From NCBI RefSeq assembly GCF_004798965.1, contig NZ_SDSD01000001.1, positions 620,001 through 684,000 on the forward strand: a stretch of DNA of 64,000 nt. Reading direction: 5' to 3'. The translations under genes and the position numbers were made by a program. Of this stretch, positions 55,078 through 63,445 are shown piece by piece. The DNA is from Onishia niordana (GTDB lineage: Bacteria; Pseudomonadota; Gammaproteobacteria; Pseudomonadales; Halomonadaceae). Position 1 is the first letter of the stretch. Each line of letters starts with the position of its first letter. The notes beneath the pieces were generated by a model that made no database searches, was not told the DNA's origin, and saw nothing but the letters and a program-made list of their open reading frames with translations.

Positions 55078-55299
55078 TCAGTGCTGGCGGTTGGCGGCTT
55101 CCTCGAGCAGTGCTTCGCTCTCGCTGCCGGCGCCCTTGCGAATAATCTCTTGCGCTTCGTGGTAGAGGCACACCGGCGTATTGCAGGAAGCACAGAACAC
55201 CTTGTCGTCAGGATTGTGCACCTGAGATACCCGCATGCGGTGGCTTGCGCAGTTGGGGCAACCGACCGGCAGGCGGAAGTCTTCTGATAAATCGGGCAT
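55078..55299 (-). CDS. Small zinc-ribbon protein
   Basis: This 73-residue protein has two CxxC pairs, Cys14/Cys17 (CPNC) and Cys36/Cys39 (CASC), typical of a zinc ribbon, with a helical, acidic C-terminal half (EAQEIIRKGAGSESEALLEEA). Similar short proteins are annotated as hypothetical zinc-ribbon proteins in gammaproteobacteria. It is probably a regulatory or scaffold protein, but no function can be assigned. Confidence 0.7.
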   Translation of the reverse strand: MPDLSEDFRLPVGCPNCASHRMRVSQVHNPDDKVFCASCNTPVCLYHEAQEIIRKGAGSESEALLEEAANRQH

Positions 55300-55450
55300 A
55301 TCTGTCTCCTGAGGGTATCGTACTCACTGAATAGTCTGGGCACTCGACCGAGAGTTCAAGTCAGTTCTGGCTTACACACGAGCTGCACATGAGCAGGAAG
55401 CCGCTCTGACAGCAGAATGGGAAAGGCCAAAGACCATAACCCCCAACGAC

Positions 55451-56101
55451 TCAACTGGCTGGGCGGCATTCGCCGGGCTGCTTAAAGATCACGCTAAGGT
55501 TATTGGCCGGCATAGCGACCACGCGCTCAAGCACCAGTCCCTCAGACTCGGCACAGGCCGATACTGCTTCAAGATCGCGGATGCCCCATTGCGGGTCGCG
55601 CTGGCGAAGCGAGCCATCGAAAGACGCATTGCTTGCGGCGGTATGCTTTCCACCGCGCTTAAAGGGACCATAGAGAAAGAGCCTGCCCCCCGAGGACAGA
55701 CGCATCGCCGCCTCGCTCATCAGCGCTTCAGTCACCGCCCAAGGCGAGATGTGAATCAGGTTGATAGCGACCAGGGCATCGAAACGTGCCAGCGGCCAAG
55801 GCCTGCGCTGTACGTCAAGCCTCAGCGGCTCGAAAAGATTCTCAGGGCCCTCTGCGGCCCGCCAGTCGCGAATCGATGCCAGCGCCTCCGGGCTCGGGTC
55901 GCTCGGCTGCCAATCCACCCAGGGCAGGGCGCGGGAGAAGCTCAGCGCATGCTCGCCGCTGCCACTCGCGAGCTCCAGCACCTGCAGGCGCTCGGCACTG
56001 TTCGCCTTGAGAACATCGCGCAGCATCGGTTCGAGCACCTCGAGAATCGGCTCTCGATTGCGCGCCACCGCCGGGCTGGACAGGCGAGAATCGGACGTCA
56101 T
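55451..56101 (-). CDS. DUF938 SAM-dependent methyltransferase
   Basis: This 216-residue protein has the DUF938 pattern: SPAVARNREPILEVL at the start, the SAM motif VLELASGSGEHALSFSRALP near 50, WQPSDPSPEALASI and LIHISPWAVTEALM. The substrate is unknown. ATG 56101 follows AAGGATT. It lies 10 bp downstream of an esterase gene on the same strand and is likely co-transcribed. Confidence 0.85.
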   Translation of the reverse strand: MTSDSRLSSPAVARNREPILEVLEPMLRDVLKANSAERLQVLELASGSGEHALSFSRALPWVDWQPSDPSPEALASIRDWRAAEGPENLFEPLRLDVQRRPWPLARFDALVAINLIHISPWAVTEALMSEAAMRLSSGGRLFLYGPFKRGGKHTAASNASFDGSLRQRDPQWGIRDLEAVSACAESEGLVLERVVAMPANNLSVIFKQPGECRPAS

Positions 56102-56111
56102 GGCGAATCCT

Positions 56112-56804
56112 TCAGCTCTTTTCCGTTTCATCTGCACCCTGACTCAAGCGCTCCCCCAGCCAGGTCCCAATCTGGGCGATCTGCTGCGGGCAAATCGCAT
56201 GCTGCATTGGATAGCTGCGATAACTCAGCGGATGGCCCATGGCCTCGGCACGCTCGGCGCCTTCGCGACCCAGAGACTCCGGTACCACCGGGTCGAAGTT
56301 ACCGTGATGTACTTCAATTGGTAGATCACGGTTGGCATCGCTTGGCACGATGGAGTCTGCGGTAGCGAAGTAGGTCGACATGGCCAGCAGGCCGCCGAGG
56401 CGCTTGGGGTAGGTGAGCGCGGTTTCATAGGCCACAGCGCCGCCCTGGGAAAAACCGGCCAGGATGATGTGGCGGCTGTCGATACCCTTGGCGATCTCGG
56501 CATCGATCAGTTCATGCACGCGCTTGGCGGATACCCGCAGCTGCGCCTCGTCGACTCGACGGCCCAGGTTCATCTCGAGAATGTCGTACCAGGCTGGCAT
56601 CTGCATGCCGCCATTCACGGTGACAGGCATACGAGGCGCATGGGGCAACACGGTACGCAGCGCGACGCTACGGGGCAGCGAAAAAGCCGGCACGATAGGA
56701 GCCAGGTCATTACCATCGGCGCCCAGACCATGCAGCAGGATAAGACTGGCATTGGCCGGACGACCACCAGCGGGTTCAATCACAAGCTCGTCGGAAGTGC
56801 TCAT
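56112..56804 (-). CDS. Carboxylesterase/phospholipase-like alpha/beta hydrolase
   Basis: This 230-residue cytoplasmic hydrolase has the triad Ser119 (GFSQGG), Asp171 (NFDPVVP) and His202 (MQHAIC). The ILLHGLGADGNDLAPIVP segment places it in the carboxylesterase/acyl-protein thioesterase family. ATG 56804 follows AGGAG. The natural substrate is unknown, though short-chain esters are typical. Confidence 0.88.
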   Translation of the reverse strand: MSTSDELVIEPAGGRPANASLILLHGLGADGNDLAPIVPAFSLPRSVALRTVLPHAPRMPVTVNGGMQMPAWYDILEMNLGRRVDEAQLRVSAKRVHELIDAEIAKGIDSRHIILAGFSQGGAVAYETALTYPKRLGGLLAMSTYFATADSIVPSDANRDLPIEVHHGNFDPVVPESLGREGAERAEAMGHPLSYRSYPMQHAICPQQIAQIGTWLGERLSQGADETEKS

Positions 56805-56929
56805 CAAGGCGGCTCCTAGCAGGAAAAATGTTGCCGTTACCCTACCCCAGCCGCGTTACTACGGCGACCCCCGCAATACCGTAGGCACCTGCAAATCCTC
56901 ACCCTACGATGGGTGAGATATCGGCCTTT

Positions 56930-58699
56930 CTAGAAGGACCAGATCTGCGGAATCAGCCCCAATGCCACCACGGCGGTAATCACATTGAGCGGCCCACCCA
57001 CCCGTAGGTAGTCGCGGAAGCGATACCCGCCGGGGCCATAAACCATCAAGTTGGTCTGGTAACCAATCGGGGTAATGAAGCTTGCCGAGGCGGCAAACAT
57101 CACCGCAATCACATACGGCATGGGGCTCACGCCCAGGTTCTCGGCCGCCGCTGTGACGATCGGAAACGTGATCACTGCCGCGGCGTTATTGGTGACCAGT
57201 GCGGTCAGCAAGGCCACCAGCACATAGACGCCCGCCAGTAGCAGCCAGGGGCCGGCATTCATCATCTCCAGGGCAGAATGAGCTATCGCCGCGGCGGCAC
57301 CCGAGCTCTCGAGTGCCGCCCCGAGGCCAAAGGAAGCGGCAATGGTCAAAAGCACCTGGGTGTCCATGCCACGCTTGGCGGCATTCACCGAGCAGCAGCC
57401 GGTGATCACGGCCAAGGTCGCGCCCAACATGGCGGCATTGAGCATGCTCATTACCCCAAAGGTGGCCAGCATCACCACGCCCCCGAGGATGCTCCAGGCA
57501 AGCCATGACTTCTCGTGAACCGGTCGCGCCTGTCCGTTGACCTGACTGATCAGCAGGAAATCACGGGACTGGCGGTGGCGCTCGATGAACGGTGGGCGCG
57601 CCTCAAGCAGCAGGACATCGGCGGGTTGCAGACGAATCTGCCCCAGGTTGCCGGCGACCCGCTCGCCGCTACGACATACCGCCAGCACGGCCGCCCCATA
57701 AAGGGTACGAAAATGGCCCTCACGGATACGCTGACCCACGAATTGGCACTGATCGGACACGACGACTTCGACCAGCCGGCGCTCCTTGTAATTCTTCTCG
57801 AGGCTAAGCTCGCCCTGATGGGATGGCATCAGACCGCGGATCTGCTGAAGTTCCACCGCGCCCGCCGAGGTGCCGGCGAAGACCAGGCGGTCATTACCCT
57901 TGAGGATTTCCCCCGGTCCCACCACGCTGACCACATTGCCGCCACGCTCGATCTCGACCAGAAACAGGTCTTCCAGGTGGCGCAGCCCGGCCTGTTCGAC
58001 GCTCTTGTCGACCAGCGGCCCATCGGGATCGACTTCCATCTCGATGGTGAACTCCCGCGGGTTCTCGAAGGCCTGCGCGGTGCCCTTGCCCTTCGGCAGC
58101 AAATGCCGCCCGACCAGCGCCAGGTAGAGCACCCCGATCAGTGCCATCGGCACCCCCACCCAGGCAATATCAAAAAGCCCCAGGTTCAGCTCAGGGTAAC
58201 GGTCGACCAGCAAGCCGTTGACCACCAGGTTGGTACTGGTGCCGAGTAGCGATACCGTTCCGCCGAGGATCGACGCGAAGCTCAGCGGCATCAGAAAACG
58301 CGACGCCGGCTGACGGATGCGTCGACTCCAGCCCAGCACCGCCGGAATGTAGGTCGCGACCACCGGCGTATTGTTGAGAAAACCGCTCATCGTCGCCACC
58401 GGCACCAACAGCCGCCACTGGGCAGCGACTTCGCTGCGCGGCTGACCCAAACCGTAACGGATGATCAGATCAATGCCGCCTGTCTCGCGGATGCTGGCCA
58501 CCAGCACATACATGAAGGCCACCGTGAACAGGCCACTGCTAGAAAACCCCGCCAACGCCTGATCGGGACCGATGACGCCAAGGGTCATCAACACCACGAC
58601 AGCGCCCAGAAGAATCATGTCGGTACCGATCCGGGTCAGCGCCATCATCGGAAAGACGGCAACCACCACGGCAACGGCCAACCAGGCATCCAGAGACAT
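56930..58699 (-). CDS. SLC13/DASS-type permease with TrkA-C domains
   Basis: This 589-residue membrane protein has hydrophobic blocks at each end and a cytoplasmic insert with two TrkA-C (RCK_C) repeats (about 205-385). Permease signatures are FLNNTPVVATYIPAV, GTSTNLVVNGLL, ALVTNNAAAVITFPI and TPIGYQTNLMVYGPGGYRFRDYLRVG. Relatives include sulfate and dicarboxylate transporters; the substrate here is uncertain. It stands alone, followed by the convergent region after csp. Confidence 0.85.
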   Translation of the reverse strand: MSLDAWLAVAVVVAVFPMMALTRIGTDMILLGAVVVLMTLGVIGPDQALAGFSSSGLFTVAFMYVLVASIRETGGIDLIIRYGLGQPRSEVAAQWRLLVPVATMSGFLNNTPVVATYIPAVLGWSRRIRQPASRFLMPLSFASILGGTVSLLGTSTNLVVNGLLVDRYPELNLGLFDIAWVGVPMALIGVLYLALVGRHLLPKGKGTAQAFENPREFTIEMEVDPDGPLVDKSVEQAGLRHLEDLFLVEIERGGNVVSVVGPGEILKGNDRLVFAGTSAGAVELQQIRGLMPSHQGELSLEKNYKERRLVEVVVSDQCQFVGQRIREGHFRTLYGAAVLAVCRSGERVAGNLGQIRLQPADVLLLEARPPFIERHRQSRDFLLISQVNGQARPVHEKSWLAWSILGGVVMLATFGVMSMLNAAMLGATLAVITGCCSVNAAKRGMDTQVLLTIAASFGLGAALESSGAAAAIAHSALEMMNAGPWLLLAGVYVLVALLTALVTNNAAAVITFPIVTAAAENLGVSPMPYVIAVMFAASASFITPIGYQTNLMVYGPGGYRFRDYLRVGGPLNVITAVVALGLIPQIWSF

Positions 58700-59152
58700 C
58701 AACCACCCATCATGAGAACCAAAAAGTGGTCTATTGTGACGTGTCGCGAATATAGCGAAAAGTTATTTGTAGAAATTTCGTTATTCCTGAAAAGCAAATT
58801 CGCAGCGACGTGAGCGGTCGCGAAACATATAGCACGACAGGACAACCTCAACCCTTTGACGCAGGGCAGGAAGAGCCAACGGCGAGGGCTAACGACCATA
58901 ACGTTGAAAAGGGCTCGATAGCCCGATTTACGCCCAAGGCAAGCAGGGTAGATGAGCGAGTAGGATGAAACAGAAGGGCGCGGGAGACAGGCGAGAAAAC
59001 AGGACAAGAGACCAAGGTAGGAAAGAAAAGCGGGCGATGCCGCCACTGAAGGCCGTGGCTTTAGGTCATAACGCACAAGGCCCGCCGATGGCGGGCCTTG
59101 TGAAGGCTAGATGCTAGCGTACCAGCAAGTAGCGCATCAGGGGATCGACGAT
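58700..59152. other. Intergenic region, 453 bp, with csp terminator
   Basis: A minus-strand frame of 125 codons in this stretch has no family features and is probably spurious. The segment near 58735-58800 is AT-rich and may be the promoter for the permease. The only firm signal is the csp terminator at 59076-59100. Confidence 0.4.
59076..59100 (-). terminator. Terminator of the cold-shock gene
   Basis: CAAGGCCCGCC (59076-59086) and GGCGGGCCTTG (59090-59100) form a perfect 11-bp stem with a three-base loop, 53 bp after the csp stop on the minus strand. The U-tract is weak. Confidence 0.75.
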
Positions 59153-59359
59153 TCAGTCGATAACCTTGATGTTGGAGGCCTGAAGGCCTTTCTTGCCCTG
59201 AGTGACCTCGAAGGAAACCTTCTGGCCGTCCTGCAGGGTCTTGAAGCCGTCAGCCTGAATCTCGGAGAAGTGCGCGAACAGGTCGTCGCCGTTGTCTTCC
59301 GGAGAGATGAAGCCGTAGCCCTTGGTGTCGTTGAACCACTTGACTGTGCCAGTTGCCAT
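59153..59359 (-). CDS. Cold-shock protein, CspA family
   Basis: This 68-residue single OB-fold RNA chaperone has RNP1 KGYGFI (13-18) and RNP2 DLFAHF (26-31). The length is normal. A long region without genes upstream (59360-59843) would suit the long 5' leader common to cold-shock mRNAs. A halophile often has several copies, so no specific Csp letter is given. Confidence 0.95.
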   Translation of the reverse strand: MATGTVKWFNDTKGYGFISPEDNGDDLFAHFSEIQADGFKTLQDGQKVSFEVTQGKKGLQASNIKVID

Positions 59360-59843
59360 GATCGATATCCTCGAATAGCTGATGATGTACCGGGAATTAC
59401 CCGAAGTTGAGTGGGCAAAACAATTACGATATTCACCAGCCTACCGAAGCGCTTACAACGATTTCTGGTACTACTGACGAACTGCATCTTGCCGACTAAC
59501 TGATCGAACTATGCATGCGCACCCCGGGCGCGTCAAACAAATTATTACCCCCTTTTGATCCAGCGCAAGAAGCCTCCTGTCTCCCCCTCCATAGACATTC
59601 TAAAGGAAGGCCAAACGCCCGCAGCGGCGGGCTGTGCGGCTGAAAAATCCGGCAGTAACGCCTTCTGCGATCACAAGCCAAGACGCCCGACTCGCGGCCT
59701 GACGTGCTCAGCGTTTGGCGAGCGCCTCCCCTATCGTCATAATAACCGCTACCTTCGTGGAGGCGCCGTCACCGAGCCTTTGCTGCCCATTCAAGGATTC
59801 ATCAGCCACCAGCGTTATCGCCTGTGGAAGGAGCCTTCTTGCC
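59360..59843. promoter_or_regulatory. Divergent control region of csp and the L,D-transpeptidase, 484 bp
   Basis: No credible gene is seen here. Both flanking genes are transcribed outward. The half near csp is relatively AT-rich (about 59365-59430) and may carry its promoter and leader. A GAAGGAG site at 59827-59833 serves the transpeptidase. Confidence 0.4.
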
Positions 59844-60617
59844 ATGCCGACGTGTCCGCCTCGCAAGCGTAATGGACGTCATGCGTTAATTCCCTCTCCA
59901 CTGCGCTCCCTCGTTATGGGCCTCGCTTTTCTGGCCATGGCGGCGCCGGCCCTGGCGCAGCCTCTCCCCAAGACCCTTGAGCAGCTGGCCCCCGAGGCCT
60001 CGCCCAAGGTGCTGGAGCTTGCTGCCCGGGCAGTCAACTGTGCCGATCCCGGTGCCGAACGGCTGGCGGTCATCGACTTCTCGCGCTCGGCCAATGAAGA
60101 GCGTCTTTGGGTCTTCGATCTCACGCATGAGCAGCTGCTGTTCAAGGAACTGGTCTCCCACGGCCAGGGCACAGGCCAGGAATATGCGCGCACCTTCTCC
60201 AACACCCCGGATAGCCACCAGTCGAGCCTCGGGCTTTTTCGCACCCAGCAGAGCTATACCGGCATCAACGGCTACTCGCTGCGCCTGGAGGGCCTGGAGC
60301 CCGGCATCAATGATCTGGCCTATGAGCGAGCCATCGTCATGCATGGCGCCGATTACGTGAGTGAGGACTTCATTGCCGCCAACGGCCGCCTGGGCCGAAG
60401 CTGGGGGTGCCCGGCGGTGCCGAGCGAGGTGGCCAAGCCGCTGATCGACAGCCTCGAAGGTCATCAATACCTGTTCGCCTATTACCCGGATCAGCAATGG
60501 CTCAACAACTCCGAGTATCTGAACTGCCTGCCCAAGGTGACATTGAACGAGGCCATCGATACCGGTGAGCGAACGATGATCAGTCGGAACACCGATTACC
60601 GAGGAAGGGACAGTTAA
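59844..60617 (+). CDS. Murein L,D-transpeptidase catalytic-domain protein (YkuD_2-like)
   Basis: This 257-residue protein has an N-terminal export signal (LRSLVMGLAFLAMAAPALA-QP) and a conserved domain with the pattern VIDFSRSANEERLWVFDL, SHGQGTGQEYARTFSN, IVMHGADYV and GRSWGCPAVP, in which His and the Cys of WGCPA are the expected catalytic pair. It should modify peptidoglycan or anchor proteins in the periplasm. ATG 59844 follows GAAGGAG. The next gene starts inside its stop codon. Confidence 0.85.
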   Translation: MPTCPPRKRNGRHALIPSPLRSLVMGLAFLAMAAPALAQPLPKTLEQLAPEASPKVLELAARAVNCADPGAERLAVIDFSRSANEERLWVFDLTHEQLLFKELVSHGQGTGQEYARTFSNTPDSHQSSLGLFRTQQSYTGINGYSLRLEGLEPGINDLAYERAIVMHGADYVSEDFIAANGRLGRSWGCPAVPSEVAKPLIDSLEGHQYLFAYYPDQQWLNNSEYLNCLPKVTLNEAIDTGERTMISRNTDYRGRDS

Positions 60618-60976
60618 TGGCCACCCTGCTTTTCCACCTGCGAGACGTGCCCGATGAAGAAGCCCAGGAGGTACGCGAGCTGCTCGCCGAGCATGATATC
60701 GAAGTGTATGAGACCGAGGCAGGCCGCTGGAGGCTCGCCGTGCCCGCACTGTGGCTGGTCGACGAGTCGCGCCTCGACGAGGCTCGAGGCCTGATTGATG
60801 CCTACCAACAGGAACTACACGAGCGGATGCAACGTGAGCACGCCGAGGCCCGCGATCGTGGCGAGGCACCAGGCATGTGGGACCAGCTGCGCCAGCACCC
60901 CATGGCAGTACTGGTCACGCTGATCGCGTTGGGCCTGATGCTCGGTCTGAGCCTGCTGCCCTTTCTCAACCTCTAG
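60617..60976 (+). CDS. Small membrane protein (DUF6164-like)
   Basis: This 119-residue protein has a soluble N-terminal domain (LLFHLRDVPDEEAQEVRELLAEHDIEVYETEAGRW), a charged helix and a C-terminal transmembrane segment (AVLVTLIALGLMLGLSLLPFL). It overlaps the transpeptidase stop by one base (TAATG), suggesting coupled expression. The function is unknown; the domain resembles putative signal-transducing (DUF2007-like) proteins. Confidence 0.75.
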   Translation: MATLLFHLRDVPDEEAQEVRELLAEHDIEVYETEAGRWRLAVPALWLVDESRLDEARGLIDAYQQELHERMQREHAEARDRGEAPGMWDQLRQHPMAVLVTLIALGLMLGLSLLPFLNL

Positions 60977-61188
60977 CGTAACCTCTAGGCTCACTCACCA
61001 AGCTTAGCCTCCAGGGTTAATCTTCCAGGTCCACTCTTCCAAGATCGCGCGACTGGCGCTCGCGCTAGGCCAACACCTGGCCCCGCTAAACCGGTACGCC
61101 CGCCAACACCCCGTCATTGACAGCGCCACGGCTGCCACGTCGAATATTGGCAACCTCTTCTTAACGATGACCGGCAGGAGCCTATCGT

Positions 61189-62859
61189 ATGCCCCCCTTA
61201 CCCGCTCGCCTGACCGATTGGCTTCGTACCCTGCGCAGCGAGTCTCGCTACATCGCCTACGGCGCGAGTATCATCGGCCTGATCGCGAGCCTTGCGCTGA
61301 TGGCCCAACACCTTGCCTGGGGTTTCGTCGCGCTGGGCTTTGCCGCCCTGGCGGCATTGGGCACCCATGACCTGCGCCAGCGAAAGCGTACGGTGAGCCG
61401 CAACTACCCGATCCTTGCGCATCTGCGCTACGGGCTTGAGGCCATCGGCCCGGAAATTCGCCAGTACTTTATCCAGGCCGATACCGAACCTCGACCCTTC
61501 TCGCGGGAACAGCGCGGCGCGGTCTACCAGCGCGCCAAGAACACCATGGACAAGAAACCCTTCGGCTCGCTGCATGACATGTATGCGCCTGGCTATGAAT
61601 GGGTCAATCCGTCGATGGCACCGGCCCCGCATCGTGGCCATGACTTTCGCGTGACGATCGGCGCCGGTCGCCCGAAGCCCTATGCGGCCAGCGTCTTCAA
61701 TATCTCGGCGATGAGCTTCGGTTCATTGTCAGGCAACGCCATCGAGGCACTGAACCGCGGTGCCGCGCGCGGCGGCTTCTACCACGACACCGGCGAAGGG
61801 GCGATTTCGCCTTACCACCGCCAGGGCGGCGACCTTGTCTGGGAAATCGGCTCGGGCTATTTCGGCTGTCGTACCGAGGCGGGAGACTTCAGCGATGAAC
61901 GCTTCATCGAGGGCGCCACGCTGGATCAGGTCAAGATGATCGAGATCAAGCTCAGTCAGGGTGCCAAACCCGGCCATGGCGGCATCCTGCCTGGCGCCAA
62001 GGTGACCGACGAGATCGCCTCGACCCGCGGCGTGCCGCCAGGCGAAGACGTGGTCTCCCCCGCCGCTCACTCCGCCTTCAGCACGCCTCGCGAGCTGATC
62101 GCCTTCATCGTGCGCCTGCGAGAACTGTCCGGCGGCAAACCGGTGGGCATAAAGCTTGCCATTGGCCATCCCTGGGAATGGTTCGGGCTGGTCAAGGCCA
62201 TGCTTGCTACCGGCGAGCATCCCGACTTCATCGTCGTCGACGGCGGCGAAGGCGGCACCGGCGCGGCACCGCTCGAGTTCATCAACCGACTGGGCATGCC
62301 GCTCACCGAGGCCTTGCTGCTGGTGCACAACACCCTGGTGGGTGCCAACCTGCGCGAGTCGATCAAGATCGGTGCCGCCGGCAAGCTGATCTCGGCCTTC
62401 GACATCGCCCGCACCATTGCGTTGGGCGCCGACTGGTGCAACGCCGCTCGCGGCTACATGTTCGCCCTGGGGTGCATTCAGGCTCGTGCCTGCCATACCG
62501 ATCGCTGCCCCAGCGGCGTGGCGACCCAGGATCCGCGGCGCAGCGCCCACCTGGACGTGGCCGACAAGAGCGAACGGGTTCATCACTTCCACGACAACAC
62601 CATGAAGGCGCTGGCCGAGATGCTGGCCGCGGCCGGCCTGAACTCACCCGACGAGCTCGGCCCCGAACACATCCTGCGTCGGGTATCCGGCCATGAGATC
62701 CGCTCCTTCGACCAGCTCTTCAACTACCTGCCACCGGGAGCGCTGCTCAACGGCCCGCCCCAGCATGAGGTTTTCGCCCACTACTGGGTCGATGCCAGCG
62801 CCGATACCTTTCATGCGCCGGCCGTCGAGGCTGCACGACGCACCAGCAAGCTCTACTAG
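61189..62859 (+). CDS. FMN-binding glutamate synthase-family protein
   Basis: This 556-residue protein has two N-terminal hydrophobic segments (about 25-60) and then a GltS-like FMN barrel: NISAMSFGSLSGNAIEALNRGA, DGGEGGTGAAP, and the cysteine-rich ARACHTDRCPSGVATQDP that could hold an Fe-S cluster (near 430-445). It lacks the amidotransferase domain of true glutamate synthase, so its reaction is uncertain. It lies 140 bp before an ArsR gene; no link is shown. Confidence 0.87.
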   Translation: MPPLPARLTDWLRTLRSESRYIAYGASIIGLIASLALMAQHLAWGFVALGFAALAALGTHDLRQRKRTVSRNYPILAHLRYGLEAIGPEIRQYFIQADTEPRPFSREQRGAVYQRAKNTMDKKPFGSLHDMYAPGYEWVNPSMAPAPHRGHDFRVTIGAGRPKPYAASVFNISAMSFGSLSGNAIEALNRGAARGGFYHDTGEGAISPYHRQGGDLVWEIGSGYFGCRTEAGDFSDERFIEGATLDQVKMIEIKLSQGAKPGHGGILPGAKVTDEIASTRGVPPGEDVVSPAAHSAFSTPRELIAFIVRLRELSGGKPVGIKLAIGHPWEWFGLVKAMLATGEHPDFIVVDGGEGGTGAAPLEFINRLGMPLTEALLLVHNTLVGANLRESIKIGAAGKLISAFDIARTIALGADWCNAARGYMFALGCIQARACHTDRCPSGVATQDPRRSAHLDVADKSERVHHFHDNTMKALAEMLAAAGLNSPDELGPEHILRRVSGHEIRSFDQLFNYLPPGALLNGPPQHEVFAHYWVDASADTFHAPAVEAARRTSKLY

Positions 62860-62952
62860 GCCTTTCATCCAGGTGTCGGAAGCATGCCGGCACCTGAGCA
62901 CACCACTGCCTCGCCGATTCGGCGGGGTATCGCCATCTGTCATTGCGCTGAC

Positions 62953-62980
62953 ACATATACGCATTAGCATATATACGCAG
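62953..62980. promoter_or_regulatory. ArsR operator candidate
   Basis: ATATACGCA occurs twice (62955-62963 and 62971-62979), separated by 7 bp in an AT-rich stretch just before the arsR-type gene. The placement and the imperfect ATAT symmetry fit an autoregulatory ArsR site. Confidence 0.5.
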
Positions 62981-63020
62981 TACCATATGGATGGCTGACA
63001 TGACGACAGGGAGACATGCC

Positions 63021-63380
63021 GTGACCCCGACCCGGCTTCATAAATGCCTCGCCGACGAGACCCGCCTGCTGCTGACGCTGCTGATCCACGTCGAGGGCGA
63101 GCTATGTGTCTGCGAGATGCTTCATGCCCTCAAGGTCAGCCAGCCTACGGCCTCACAGCCCAAGGTCTCGCGTCACCTGGCGCAGCTTCGGGCGTGCGGC
63201 CTGCTCAAGGATCGCCGCCGCGGCCAGTGGGTCCATTACCGGTTAGCCCCCGACCTGCCCGCCTGGGCCGAGCGTCTGATCGCGGCCTCAGCCGAGGGCG
63301 CCGAGGCCGAGCTTGCACCCCTGCAGAGGTGCCTTGCCACCATGGGTAACCGCCCCACCCGCCAGGCGGCCTGCTGCTGA
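63021..63380 (+). CDS. arsR: ArsR-family arsenic-responsive repressor
   Basis: This 119-residue winged-helix repressor has the arsenite-binding motif ELCVCE (27-32; Cys29 and Cys31). The recognition helix contains a local duplication: SQPTASQPKVSRHLAQL (40-56) has five extra residues relative to the usual SQPKVSRHL. GTG 63021 with AGGGAG is preferred; ATG 62991 and 63000 are in-frame alternatives without an RBS. The C-terminal CC may add thiol ligands. It should control the GAPDH gene that follows. Confidence 0.87.
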   Translation: MTPTRLHKCLADETRLLLTLLIHVEGELCVCEMLHALKVSQPTASQPKVSRHLAQLRACGLLKDRRRGQWVHYRLAPDLPAWAERLIAASAEGAEAELAPLQRCLATMGNRPTRQAACC

Positions 63381-63445
63381 GCCGCGCCTCGACGACCAAT
63401 TCATAGCCACCCTACATAGCCCCGACAGATCGAAAGGAGCCCCAC

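Noticed and set aside
58699..59076. A 125-codon leftward frame between the permease and csp
   Set aside because: No family features, and its end coincides with the permease start; likely chance.
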